NCBI GenBank assembly: GCA_030530315.1
Contig: JAUMVG010000028.1
Span: 1-39,077 of the forward strand
Length of the DNA: 39,077 nucleotides
Source: Clostridia bacterium
GTDB taxonomy: Bacteria > Bacillota > Clostridia > Christensenellales > Aristaeellaceae
Direction: 5' to 3'
Notes under the pieces: model-generated
Told to the model about the DNA's origin: nothing
Seen by the model: the letters and a program-made list of their open reading frames with translations, nothing else
Databases searched by the model: none
Part shown: positions 15,105 to 22,789 of the stretch, piece by piece
Layout: every line of letters starts with the position of its first letter
Position numbering within the stretch: position 1 is the first letter of the stretch
Position numbers and translations under genes: made by a program

Positions 15105-15271
15105 TAATTAAGGAAACTTTATTAACCGGAACCTGCAGGTCAAACATACAGCCGGCAGGTATTTTTATAGTTGGGCGTGACGGACGGGAGCGCGGCGCGC
15201 TCCGCGCCGGCGGGCTTGCGAAAGCGCCGGCGGTCCGTCTGTCGCCCAAAGGCTCGAGGGGGAACCGATTC
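15105..15271 (+). promoter_or_regulatory. Structured leader RNA upstream of ilvB, candidate attenuator or cis-regulatory RNA
   Basis: Two structural blocks are visible. First, ACCTGC (15131-15136) pairs with GCAGGT (15155-15160), followed by ATTTTTAT, a weak terminator-like hairpin. Second, 15173-15247 can fold as a three-way junction. The outer stem is GGGCG/CGCCC plus GACGGAC/GTCCGTC. Arm 1 is GAGCGC-GGC-GCGCTC (15188-15202). Arm 2 (15205-15232) has a 7-bp CGCCGGC/GCCGGCG stem and a GCTT/AAGC stem capped by GCGA, a GNRA tetraloop. The SD GAGGGGG (15256-15262) follows. I see no T-box core and no leader peptide rich in Ile, Leu or Val, so the mechanism and ligand are unknown. Confidence 0.5.
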
Positions 15272-16975
15272 ATGCAGATGACCGGCGCGAAAATCCTGAT
15301 GGAGTGCCTGATGGAGCAGGGGGTCGACACGATCTTCGGCTATCCCGGCGGCACCATCCTGAACGTCTATGACGAGCTGTTGAACTATCCGGCCATTCGC
15401 CACATCCTGACGGCCCACGAACAGGGGGCCTGCCACGCGGCGGACGGCTACGCCCGGTCCACCGGCCAGGTGGGCGTGTGCTTCGCCACCTCCGGCCCCG
15501 GGGCCACCAACCTGGTCACCGGCATCGCCACCGCCTACATGGATTCCTCGCCCATCGTGTGCGTTACCTGCAACGTGGGTCTGCCCCTGCTGGGGAAGGA
15601 CTCCTTCCAGGAGGTGGACATCACCGGCGTGACCATGCCCATCACCAAGTGCAACTACCTGGTGCGCAGCGTGGAGGACCTGGCGGACACCGTGCGCGAG
15701 GCCTTCGCCATCGCCCGCAGCGGCCGCCCGGGCCCGGTGCTGATCGACATTCCCAAGAACGTGACCCTGGAGTCGGCGGACTACGCGCCGCTGAAGCGGG
15801 GCGAGCACGGCGTCAGCGGCAAGCTGGGCCAGCTGATGAAGCGCTCCAGCCAGAACTTCAAGGCCCCGGAGCCGGATTACCGGGACATCGACATCCTGGC
15901 GGACATGATCCGCGCCTCCGAGAAGCCGCTGCTGATCTGCGGCGGCGGCGTGGTGCGCTCCCGGGCGGACTGGGAGTTTGAGGAGTTTGCCAACCGCATC
16001 GACGCGCCGGTGGGCATCACCGTGATGGGCGCGGGCGGCTTCCGGGGCCTGAACCGGCTGGCCACGGGCCTGGTGGGCATGCACGGCAGCCAGGCCAGCA
16101 ACATGGCCGTGGACGCCTGCGACCTGCTGATCGCCGTGGGCTGCCGCTTCTCCGACCGCGTGGCGCTGCAGCCTTCGTCCTTCGCCCAGAACGCGAAGAT
16201 CGTACAGATCGACATCGACCGCAGCGAGATCAACAAGAACGTGGAGACGGCGCACCACATCATCGGCGACGCCAAGCGGGTGCTGCAGCTGCTGAACGAG
16301 CGGCTGGAGCAGCTGGACCACACCCCCTGGAAGGAGTACGTGTTCTCCTTCAAGACCCAGACTGAGTACGACGAGGCCGACGACCGGCTGACGCCCAGCC
16401 AGGTGCTGGACGCCATCGCCCGCATCGTGCCCCGGGACACCATCTACGCCACCGACGTGGGCCAGCACCAGATGTGGGCCATACAGCACCTCCACTTCGA
16501 GTACAGCGGCCAGCTGGTGACCTCCGGCGGTTTCGGCACCATGGGCTTCGGCCTGGGCGCGGCCATCGGGGCCCAGGTGGGCAACCCCAACCGGGTGGTG
16601 CTGCACATCACCGGCGACGGCAGCTTCCGGATGAACCTGAACGAGCTTTCAACGGTGGAGCACTACGGCCTGCCCATCATCACCGTGCTGTTCAACAACG
16701 GCGCGCTGGGCATGGTGCGCCAGTGGCAGACGCTGACCTGCGACGGGCGCTATTCCCAGACCACCCTGGACCGGGGGCCGGACTTCGTGAAGCTGGCCGA
16801 CGCCTACGGCCTGGCGGGCCGGCGGGTGACCCACGTGGACCAGCTGGAGGCCGCGCTGCGCGAGGCCCTGGACAGCGGCCGGGGCATGGTGATCGACTGC
16901 GCCATCGCCACGGACGAGCTGGTGCGGCCGATGGTCAGCGGCGGCAGCCACATCACCGCGTTCATGGTGGACTGA
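15272..16975 (+). CDS. ilvB: Acetolactate synthase, large catalytic subunit
   Basis: A 567-residue biosynthetic acetohydroxyacid synthase. It condenses two pyruvates, or pyruvate with 2-oxobutyrate, in the first common step of valine/leucine and isoleucine synthesis. The thiamine-diphosphate-activating Glu50 lies in A-H-E-Q-G-A-C-H-A-A-D-G-Y-A-R. The TPP-binding signature G-D-G-S-F-R-M-N ending in N-N-G-A-L-G lies near residues 448-480. The middle domain carries the FAD-binding-type segments expected of anabolic, rather than catabolic (AlsS), enzymes. The regulatory subunit gene follows 16 bases later, confirming the biosynthetic form. Two in-frame ATGs (15272, 15278) are nearly equivalent; the first is nine bases after GAGGGGG. 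Confidence 0.95.
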   Translation: MQMTGAKILMECLMEQGVDTIFGYPGGTILNVYDELLNYPAIRHILTAHEQGACHAADGYARSTGQVGVCFATSGPGATNLVTGIATAYMDSSPIVCVTCNVGLPLLGKDSFQEVDITGVTMPITKCNYLVRSVEDLADTVREAFAIARSGRPGPVLIDIPKNVTLESADYAPLKRGEHGVSGKLGQLMKRSSQNFKAPEPDYRDIDILADMIRASEKPLLICGGGVVRSRADWEFEEFANRIDAPVGITVMGAGGFRGLNRLATGLVGMHGSQASNMAVDACDLLIAVGCRFSDRVALQPSSFAQNAKIVQIDIDRSEINKNVETAHHIIGDAKRVLQLLNERLEQLDHTPWKEYVFSFKTQTEYDEADDRLTPSQVLDAIARIVPRDTIYATDVGQHQMWAIQHLHFEYSGQLVTSGGFGTMGFGLGAAIGAQVGNPNRVVLHITGDGSFRMNLNELSTVEHYGLPIITVLFNNGALGMVRQWQTLTCDGRYSQTTLDRGPDFVKLADAYGLAGRRVTHVDQLEAALREALDSGRGMVIDCAIATDELVRPMVSGGSHITAFMVD

Positions 16976-16991
16976 GGGGAGGGCGGCAGCG

Positions 16992-17543
16992 ATGAATGAG
17001 ATCAAGAGGCATACCCTTGCGGTGCTGGTGGACAACGAGGCGGGCGTGCTGTCCCGCGTGGCGCGGCTGTTCTCCGGCAAGGGCTACAACATCGAATCCC
17101 TGGCGGTGGGCACCACCCATGACCCCGCCGTCTCCCGAATCACGATAGAGGTGCTGACGGACGAGAAGCAGGCGCGGCTGATCTGCAGCCAGCTGCGCAA
17201 GCTGATCTGCGTCCACTCGGTCAAGCGGCTCTCCGCGGAGCACAGCATCCGCCGGGAGCTGGTGCTGATCAAGGTGTCCGCGCCGTCCCACGAGGCCCGG
17301 AACGAGATCATACAGATCGCCAACATCTTCCGCGCCTCGATCATCGACGTGGCCACGGAATCGCTGACCATCGCCCTGATCGGCGACGACAGCAAGGCGG
17401 AGGCCATCCAGAACCTTCTGAGCGAGTTTGGAATCCTCGAGCTGGTGCGCACGGGCATGGTGGCGCTGGAGCGGGGCCAGTATACCATTGACGAACAGAC
17501 CAAGGAAAAAGGAGAGTTTGACTATGGCAAGAATGTACTATGA
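16992..17543 (+). CDS. ilvN: Acetolactate synthase, regulatory small subunit
   Basis: A 183-residue subunit that activates IlvB and makes it sensitive to valine or other branched-chain products. An N-terminal ACT domain (about 5-80) starts [16 protein letters not shown] and has [10 protein letters not shown]. The C-terminal ALS_ss_C domain (about 85-165) includes [11 protein letters not shown] and [10 protein letters not shown]. The ATG follows GGGGAGGGCGG. The last 20 bases overlap the next gene, including its SD and start, so ilvC translation is probably coupled. Confidence 0.95.
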   Translation: MNEIKRHTLAVLVDNEAGVLSRVARLFSGKGYNIESLAVGTTHDPAVSRITIEVLTDEKQARLICSQLRKLICVHSVKRLSAEHSIRRELVLIKVSAPSHEARNEIIQIANIFRASIIDVATESLTIALIGDDSKAEAIQNLLSEFGILELVRTGMVALERGQYTIDEQTKEKGEFDYGKNVL

Positions 17544-18543
17544 GAAGGATTGTGACCTCAACAAGCTGAACGGCAAGAAGATCGCCATCATCGGCTACGG
17601 CTCCCAGGGACATGCCCACGCGCTGAACCTGCGGGATTCCGGCTGCGACGTCATCATCGGCCTGCGCAAGGGCGGCAAGAGCTGGCCCGTGGCCGAGAAG
17701 GACGGCTTTGAGGTATACACCGTGCCCGAGGCCACCCAGAAGGCCGACATCATCATGATCCTGATCAACGATGAGAACCAGGCGGACATGTACGCCCAGG
17801 ATATCAAGCCCTACCTGACCGAGGGCAAGGCCATCGCCTTCGCCCACGGCTTCAACATCCGCTTCAAGCGCATCGTGCCCCCGGCCAACGTGGACGTGTT
17901 CATGGCGGCTCCCAAGGGCCCCGGCCACACCGTGCGCAGCCAGTACGTGGCGGGCAAGGGCGTGCCCTGCCTGATCGCCGTGGAGCAGGACGCCACCGGC
18001 AAGTGCCAGGACATCGCCCTGGCCTACATCGCGGGCATCGGCGGCGCCCGCGCCGGCATCATGGAGACCACCATGCACGAGGAGGCCGAGACCGACCTGT
18101 TCGGCGAGCAGTGCGTGATCTGCGGCGGCGTGGCGGACCTGATGCGCTGCGGCTTCGAGGTGCTGGTGGAGGCGGGCTACGAGCCTGAGAACGCCTACTT
18201 CGAGTGCATCCACGAGATGAAGCTGATCGTGGACCTGATCAACAAGGGCGGCATCGCGGCGATGAACTATTCCATCTCCGATACCGCCGAGTACGGCGAG
18301 TACGTGTCCGGCCCCAGGGTGCTGCCCTACGAGCAGACCAAGGCCAACATGCGCGCGGTGCTCAAGGACATCCAGGACGGCGTGTTTGCCGGCAAGTGGA
18401 TCGCCGAGAACAAGAACGGCCGCACCTTCTTCAACTCCAAGCGCGAGCAGCTGGCCAAGCACCCGATGGAGATCATCGGCAAGCAGCTGCGCGAGCAGAT
18501 GCTGTGGAAGAACGACTCCGACCTGGACTCCGCCTCCAACTGA
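17524..18543 (+). CDS. ilvC: Ketol-acid reductoisomerase (class I)
   Basis: A 339-residue enzyme that isomerises and reduces 2-acetolactate or 2-aceto-2-hydroxybutyrate to the dihydroxyacid, the second step of branched-chain amino acid synthesis. The N-terminal Rossmann fold shows [10 protein letters not shown] (residues about 24-33) and the cofactor loop G-L-R-K-G-G-K-S, whose Arg and Ser favour NADPH. The catalytic knotted domain has [10 protein letters not shown] and E-T-D-L-F-G-E-Q metal ligands. The length is that of class I enzymes. AAAGGAGAG precedes the ATG within ilvN. No ilvD or leu genes follow in the window. Confidence 0.96.
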   Translation: MARMYYEKDCDLNKLNGKKIAIIGYGSQGHAHALNLRDSGCDVIIGLRKGGKSWPVAEKDGFEVYTVPEATQKADIIMILINDENQADMYAQDIKPYLTEGKAIAFAHGFNIRFKRIVPPANVDVFMAAPKGPGHTVRSQYVAGKGVPCLIAVEQDATGKCQDIALAYIAGIGGARAGIMETTMHEEAETDLFGEQCVICGGVADLMRCGFEVLVEAGYEPENAYFECIHEMKLIVDLINKGGIAAMNYSISDTAEYGEYVSGPRVLPYEQTKANMRAVLKDIQDGVFAGKWIAENKNGRTFFNSKREQLAKHPMEIIGKQLREQMLWKNDSDLDSASN

Positions 18544-18566
18544 CCGATGGGGAACCAGGCGACAAT

Positions 18567-18596
18567 TTGACAGAACGGCATGGCCCGGCGTATAAT
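18567..18596 (+). promoter_or_regulatory. Sigma-A promoter for the DUF815-NYN-thioesterase-EEP operon
   Basis: TTGACA (18567-18572), 18-base spacer and TATAAT (18591-18596), 23 bases after the ilvC stop. No terminator separates it from ilvC, so read-through is possible. Confidence 0.8.
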
Positions 18597-18673
18597 TGCG
18601 TCGGGCCAAGTGTCTGACAGGGCCGGAACGGGATTGCGCATCCCGGGAACGGCGCGGGAATGGGGGTTTTCGA

Positions 18674-19987
18674 GTGTATCGACTGACGTCACGGCTGCTG
18701 CTGTACGGCGACCTGGGGGAGGACAGCATCCTGCTGGCCCTGGCCCGCGTCTTTGAGGACTGGGAGAGGGGCAATTGGGAGAAGCCCGCTCTGGTGCGCC
18801 GGGTGTACGACCAGGTGAAGCGGCTGCTGGACCTGGCGACGCTGTACGGTTTCGACAGGAACCTGTGGCACGACTATTTGACGTTTGTGCTGATCACCAA
18901 CGAGAACTCCTTCTCCCTTACCTGTGAGCGGGCCGGGGCCAGCGACGGCTCCGTGAACCGCTTCGCCCTGGCGGACTTCGAGGTGTTCAAGGCCCTGTTC
19001 GACTTCGACTTCGGCCCCATCGAGGCGGCGCTGGGCATCGACTGCTTCTCGGTGTTGACCCACTACCGCGCCATCCCCAAGCGGGCCCAGCTGTACTACC
19101 GCGGGGTCAGCGGCGCCGTGCGGGCGCTGAGCGACGCCATCGACCGGGCCGGCGCGCCGGAGGAAATCTTCGACCTGGTCACCGCCCACTACCGGGACCG
19201 CGGGGTGGGCATGTTCGGGTTGAACCGGGCGTTCCGCGTGCGCGAGACGGCAGAGGGCATCGACTTTTCCGCCATCAACAACGTGGACGCGGTGACGCTG
19301 GACGACCTGATCGGCTACGAGGGCCAGAAGGCGGAGCTCCGGGAGAACACCGGGGCCTTTGTGGACGGGCGCGGCTGCAACAACATGCTGCTCTACGGCG
19401 ACGCGGGCACCGGCAAGTCCACCTCCGTCAAGGCGCTGCTCAACGAGTACGCCGGGCAGGGCCTGCGGATGATCGAGCTGTACAAGCACCAGTTCCACCT
19501 GCTCTCGGAGGTGATCGCGAAGGTCAAGAGCCGCAACTATCGGTTCATGATCTTCATCGACGACCTGTCCTTCGAGGAGAACGAGGTGGAGTACAAGTTT
19601 TTGAAGGCGGTGATCGAGGGGGGCGTGGAGACCCGGCCGGACAACGTGCTGATCTGCGCCACCTCCAACCGCCGTCACCTGATCCGTGAGACCTGGAACG
19701 ACCGTCGGGACATGGAGCACAACGGCGATGTGCACCGTTCCGACACTGTGGAGGAGAAGCTGTCGCTGGCGGCCCGGTTCGGCTGCGCGGTGAACTTTTC
19801 CACCCCGGATCGGCGGCAGTACCACGAGATCGTGAAGGGCATCGCCCGGCGGCAGGGACTTTCCGGCGTGGACGAGGAGCAGCTTGTCCAGCTGGCCAAC
19901 CGCTGGGAGCTGCGCCACGGCGGCGTCTCTGGACGCACGGCGCAGCAGTTCATCAACTACATCTCCGGAAAGAGCGAGAGAGAATAA
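18674..19987 (+). CDS. DUF815 family AAA+ ATP-binding protein
   Basis: A 437-residue protein. The C-terminal half (about 210-430) is a DUF815-type P-loop ATPase with Walker A G-D-A-G-T-G-K-S (242-249), Walker B-like F-M-I-F-I-D-D-L-S-F-E, and the sensor-1-like C-A-T-S-N-R-R-H-L. The N-terminal 200 residues are helical and specific to the family. The function of DUF815 proteins is not established; they look like regulatory AAA+ machines. A GTG start at 18674, seven bases after GGGGG, is preferred because the reading frame further upstream (ATG at 18596) overlaps the promoter. It is first in a four-gene operon and is followed by a NYN-domain gene after 15 bases. Confidence 0.8.
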   Translation: MYRLTSRLLLYGDLGEDSILLALARVFEDWERGNWEKPALVRRVYDQVKRLLDLATLYGFDRNLWHDYLTFVLITNENSFSLTCERAGASDGSVNRFALADFEVFKALFDFDFGPIEAALGIDCFSVLTHYRAIPKRAQLYYRGVSGAVRALSDAIDRAGAPEEIFDLVTAHYRDRGVGMFGLNRAFRVRETAEGIDFSAINNVDAVTLDDLIGYEGQKAELRENTGAFVDGRGCNNMLLYGDAGTGKSTSVKALLNEYAGQGLRMIELYKHQFHLLSEVIAKVKSRNYRFMIFIDDLSFEENEVEYKFLKAVIEGGVETRPDNVLICATSNRRHLIRETWNDRRDMEHNGDVHRSDTVEEKLSLAARFGCAVNFSTPDRRQYHEIVKGIARRQGLSGVDEEQLVQLANRWELRHGGVSGRTAQQFINYISGKSERE

Positions 19988-20002
19988 CAGAAGGAGACAA
20001 TC

Positions 20003-20986
20003 ATGGGTACATCCAATTTTGCCGTGTTTGTGGATTTGGAAAACGTCGGCGCGAAGGAATCGCTGCTGCTTTCCATCATTGAAAAGGTCAAGATCCGCGG
20101 GGACATCCTGCTGGGGAAGGTGTATGGCTACACCGACCGCTATACCGACCTGAAGCCCGTGCTGCTGAGCAACACCTTCGCGGTGGTGCCCTCGCTGCGC
20201 TGGGGCAAGGTGCAGAAGAACAACCTGGACATCCAGCTGGTCATCGACGCCATGGAGGTGGCCTACACCAACCCTCTGATCGACAGCTTCTGCATCGTGT
20301 CCGGCGACAGCGACTACACGCCGCTGGTGGGCCGGCTGAAAAGCATGGGCAAGCACGTGCTGGGCATTTCCCGCTCGGAGGCGGCGTCCAGCATATTCGT
20401 CAACGCCTGCAACGAGTTCGTGTTCCTGGAGTCGGTGGCCAAGCGCCAGCCGAAGAAGGCCAAGAAGGAGGAGCGGGCCATCGAGGAGGACGGCGACATC
20501 AACGAGCTGGTGGCGACGGTGGAGACCATCGTGGGCGACCAGGACGAGGAGCAGATGTACGCCAGCGAGCTGAAGGACACGCTGAACCGCCTGCGCCCGG
20601 ACTTCTCTGAGAAGAGCTACGGCTGCGCCACCTTCGGCAAGCTGGTGGCGGCCATCACCAAGAACTCCGACAAGCTGACCAGCTGGATGGAAAACTCCAG
20701 CCTGATGATCGGCCTGGACACCGAGGACGAGGACAAGGAACAGAAGCTGGACAAGGGCAACTGGCTGCCCGCCTTCGAGCAGGCCCTGTCCCACTTCAAG
20801 GACGAGGGCTTCGACCGCGTCAATCCTTCCATCCTCAAGGCCACCATCCAGGCGGACTATCCCAGCTTCGAGGAGAAGCAGATCGGCTTCAAGCGCTTCA
20901 GCGACGTGATGAAGGCGCTGGAGAAGAAGGGCCTGCTGGTGATCGAGATGGACGACGCCCACACGATGCTGCTGAGGATCTGCTGA
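20003..20986 (+). CDS. NYN-domain RNase-like protein with two LOTUS/OST-HTH modules
   Basis: A 327-residue cytoplasmic protein. Residues 5-150 form a NYN (PIN-like) nuclease domain of the LabA/DUF88 type with acidic metal-ligand candidates Asp11 (V-F-V-D-L-E-N), Asp102 and Asp104 (S-G-D-S-D-Y). A charged linker (about 150-175) leads to two winged-helix OST-HTH/LOTUS-like segments (about 180-240 and 252-325). In known proteins LOTUS domains bind RNA or RNA helicases and NYN domains cleave RNA. An RNA-processing role is therefore inferred; substrate unknown. The ATG follows AAGGAGA. It lies between a DUF815 ATPase and a thioesterase gene with almost no spacing. Confidence 0.8.
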   Translation: MGTSNFAVFVDLENVGAKESLLLSIIEKVKIRGDILLGKVYGYTDRYTDLKPVLLSNTFAVVPSLRWGKVQKNNLDIQLVIDAMEVAYTNPLIDSFCIVSGDSDYTPLVGRLKSMGKHVLGISRSEAASSIFVNACNEFVFLESVAKRQPKKAKKEERAIEEDGDINELVATVETIVGDQDEEQMYASELKDTLNRLRPDFSEKSYGCATFGKLVAAITKNSDKLTSWMENSSLMIGLDTEDEDKEQKLDKGNWLPAFEQALSHFKDEGFDRVNPSILKATIQADYPSFEEKQIGFKRFSDVMKALEKKGLLVIEMDDAHTMLLRIC

Positions 20987-20989
20987 TTT

Positions 20990-21418
20990 ATGAAGCCGTA
21001 TATTCACAGGGTTCAATACTACGAGACGGACCGCATGGGCATCGTCCACCACTCCAACTACATCCGCTGGATGGAGGAGGCCCGGATCGCGCTGCTGGCG
21101 GAGATCGGGTTTCCCTATGAGGCGCTGGAGGCACGGGGCGTCGTGTCCCCGGTGCGCTCGGTGCAGTGCCGCTATCTGCGCAGCTGCACCTTTGGCGACG
21201 ACATCGAGATCACGGCCGCCGTCCGGGACTTCAACGGCGTGGTGCTGACCCTGGCCTACGACATGCACAGGGTCGGAGACGGCGAGACGGTGTGCCGGGC
21301 GGAGTCGGAGCACGTGTTCCTGAACCGGGAGGGCCGGTTCATCCGCATGAAGCGGGAGATGCCGGATTTCTGCGCGGCGCTGGAGGCGCTCGCGAGCGGG
21401 GGAGAGGAAGCAAAATGA
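20990..21418 (+). CDS. Acyl-CoA thioesterase of the YbgC/4-hydroxybenzoyl-CoA (hotdog) family
   Basis: A 142-residue single hotdog-fold domain that likely hydrolyses a CoA or ACP thioester. The catalytic region is Y-E-T-D-R-M-G-I-V-H-H-S-N-Y (Asp14 conserved), followed by W-M-E-E-A-R, as in YbgC-type enzymes. The start lies three bases after the preceding stop, with only a weak SD (GGATCTGC), so translation may be coupled to the NYN gene. Its stop overlaps the next start (ATGA at 21415-21418). The substrate is not predictable, and the reason for sharing an operon with a nuclease-like protein is unclear. Confidence 0.87.
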   Translation: MKPYIHRVQYYETDRMGIVHHSNYIRWMEEARIALLAEIGFPYEALEARGVVSPVRSVQCRYLRSCTFGDDIEITAAVRDFNGVVLTLAYDMHRVGDGETVCRAESEHVFLNREGRFIRMKREMPDFCAALEALASGGEEAK

Positions 21419-22479
21419 AGCGGTTTTTGAAGATCGTCGGCATCCTGCTGCTGGCGCTGATCGTGGCGGTGGGCGGCTATGTCGCCTATGTTTTCATCGA
21501 CTATCACCGGCTGCCGGACATGGACGCGGAGGTCGAAACGGCGGGCGAGCCGGTCCGGGCGGGGGAGGTCTACACCATCGCCAGCTGGAACCTGGGCTTC
21601 GGCGCCTACAGCGACGACTTCGGGTTCTTCATGGACGGCGGCACGGAGTCCCGGGCCTATTCCCGGGAGGCGGTGCTCGCGAACATCGGCCATGCCGTCG
21701 AGGTGCTGAAGGGCATCGGGCCGGACTTCATGATCCTGCAGGAGTTGGACATTGACGCTACCCGCAGCCACCACGTGAATGAGGCGGAGCTGGTGACGGA
21801 CGCGATGGCGGGCTACGAGTCCTACTTTGCCCAGAACTACGATTCGCCCTACCTGTTCTACCCGGTCCTGAAGCCCCACGGCGCGTCCAGGTCGGGCCTT
21901 TTGACGCTGGCGGACAAGGGCATCGCCCGGACGGCGCGGCGCACCCTGCCCATCGAGACGGGCTTTACCCGGTTCCTGGACCTGGACCGCTGCTACAGCA
22001 AGGTGTGGATGCCCCTGGAGAGCGGCAAGGACCTGGTGCTGTTCAACCTGCACCTGTCGGCCTACACCTCGGACGGGACCATCGCCCAGGACCAGCTGGA
22101 GCTGCTGGTGAAGGACATGCTCGCGGAATACGAGGCCGGGAACTATGTTGTGGGTGGCGGCGACTTCAACAAGGACCTGCTGGGCAACTCCGCCGAGGTG
22201 TTCGGCGTGGCCGGTGAGTTCACCTGGAACCAGCCCATCCCGGAGGGGACCATCCCCGAGGGCTTGACGCTGGTCAGCTCCCTGGACGCGGACGACCCCG
22301 TCCCCAGCAGCCGCGTCGCGGACGGCCCCTATGTGGAGGGCCAGACCTTCGTGTGCACCCTCGACGGCTTCATCGTGTCCGACAACGTGCGCGTGGAGAG
22401 CTGCGAGGTCATCGACGAGGCGTTCAGGTGCTCGGACCACAACCCCGTGGTGATGCGGTTCGAGCTGGTTGGAGAATAG
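21415..22479 (+). CDS. Membrane-anchored endonuclease/exonuclease/phosphatase (EEP) family protein
   Basis: A 354-residue EEP hydrolase fused to one N-terminal membrane segment (about residues 5-28), so the catalytic domain probably faces outside. All family catalytic motifs are present: S-W-N-L-G-F (Asn59), L-Q-E-L-D (Glu110), N-L-H-L-S (His213), G-G-D-F-N (Asp250, Asn252), D-G-F-I-V-S and S-D-H-N-P-V (Asp341, His342). EEP proteins cleave phosphodiesters or phosphomonoesters in nucleic acids, inositol phosphates or lipids, and the substrate cannot be told here. The start overlaps the thioesterase stop by four bases and has GGGGGAGAGGAAG as SD. It is the last gene of the operon. Confidence 0.85.
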   Translation: MKRFLKIVGILLLALIVAVGGYVAYVFIDYHRLPDMDAEVETAGEPVRAGEVYTIASWNLGFGAYSDDFGFFMDGGTESRAYSREAVLANIGHAVEVLKGIGPDFMILQELDIDATRSHHVNEAELVTDAMAGYESYFAQNYDSPYLFYPVLKPHGASRSGLLTLADKGIARTARRTLPIETGFTRFLDLDRCYSKVWMPLESGKDLVLFNLHLSAYTSDGTIAQDQLELLVKDMLAEYEAGNYVVGGGDFNKDLLGNSAEVFGVAGEFTWNQPIPEGTIPEGLTLVSSLDADDPVPSSRVADGPYVEGQTFVCTLDGFIVSDNVRVESCEVIDEAFRCSDHNPVVMRFELVGE

Positions 22480-22737
22480 AGTTGGGAGTTTAGAGTTTAG
22501 AGTTGAGATGGAGTCAGTCGCGCACGGATCAAGCGCGATAAAAGGCATTGGTTCCCGCGAAGAGATCTGGATGACTTGGTAAGAAGGATGGCTTCATCCT
22601 TTGGCGTTCTGTGGAATCAAGCGCGATACAAGGTGTTGGTTCCCGCGAAGAGATCTGGACAACTGGACATGCAGCATGATTTCGTCCTTCGGCATTCTTT
22701 ATCTCAACTCTCCCCTCTCAACTCTAAACTCTTTATT
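22480..22737. repeat. MITE-like intergenic element B, bounded by inverted repeats
   Basis: This element follows the EEP gene stop directly. AGAGTTTAGAGTTGAGA (22492-22508) is repeated as its exact complement at 22716-22732, 17 bp, enclosing a spacer of about 207 bp. The ends share the GAGTTTAGAGTT core with element A (11224-11383). No open frame with an SD is present. The interior holds the tandem repeat described separately. The remaining bases to 22789 hold the pepF SD and no clear promoter. Confidence 0.6.
22528..22703. repeat. Two tandem 88-bp repeats inside element B
   Basis: The unit starting ATCAAGCGCGAT occurs at 22528 and again 88 bases later at 22616. The first 44 bases of each copy differ at three positions only, and TTGGTTCCCGCGAAGAG is identical. 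The second half is diverged but alignable without gaps (for example TCCTTTGGCGTTCT against TCCTTCGGCATTCT). Confidence 0.7.
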
Positions 22738-22789
22738 CCAAGCTCTTTATCTTACAGTTTAACCTATTAAATTATTGGGAGGTAAGAAG

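Noticed and set aside
15105-15271. T-box riboswitch upstream of ilvB
   Set aside because: The leader is short, and neither the AGGGTGGNACCGCG antiterminator core nor a stem I with specifier loop is present; GAGGGGGAACC is the SD region.
18567-22479. Anti-phage defence system
   Set aside because: The ATPase-nuclease pairing is suggestive, but no known defence family, mobile context or variable composition accompanies it, and the genes look like core chromosome. It is kept only as an uncharacterised operon.
22528-22703. CRISPR-like array
   Set aside because: There are only two 88-bp units, directly abutting, with no unique spacers and no cas genes.
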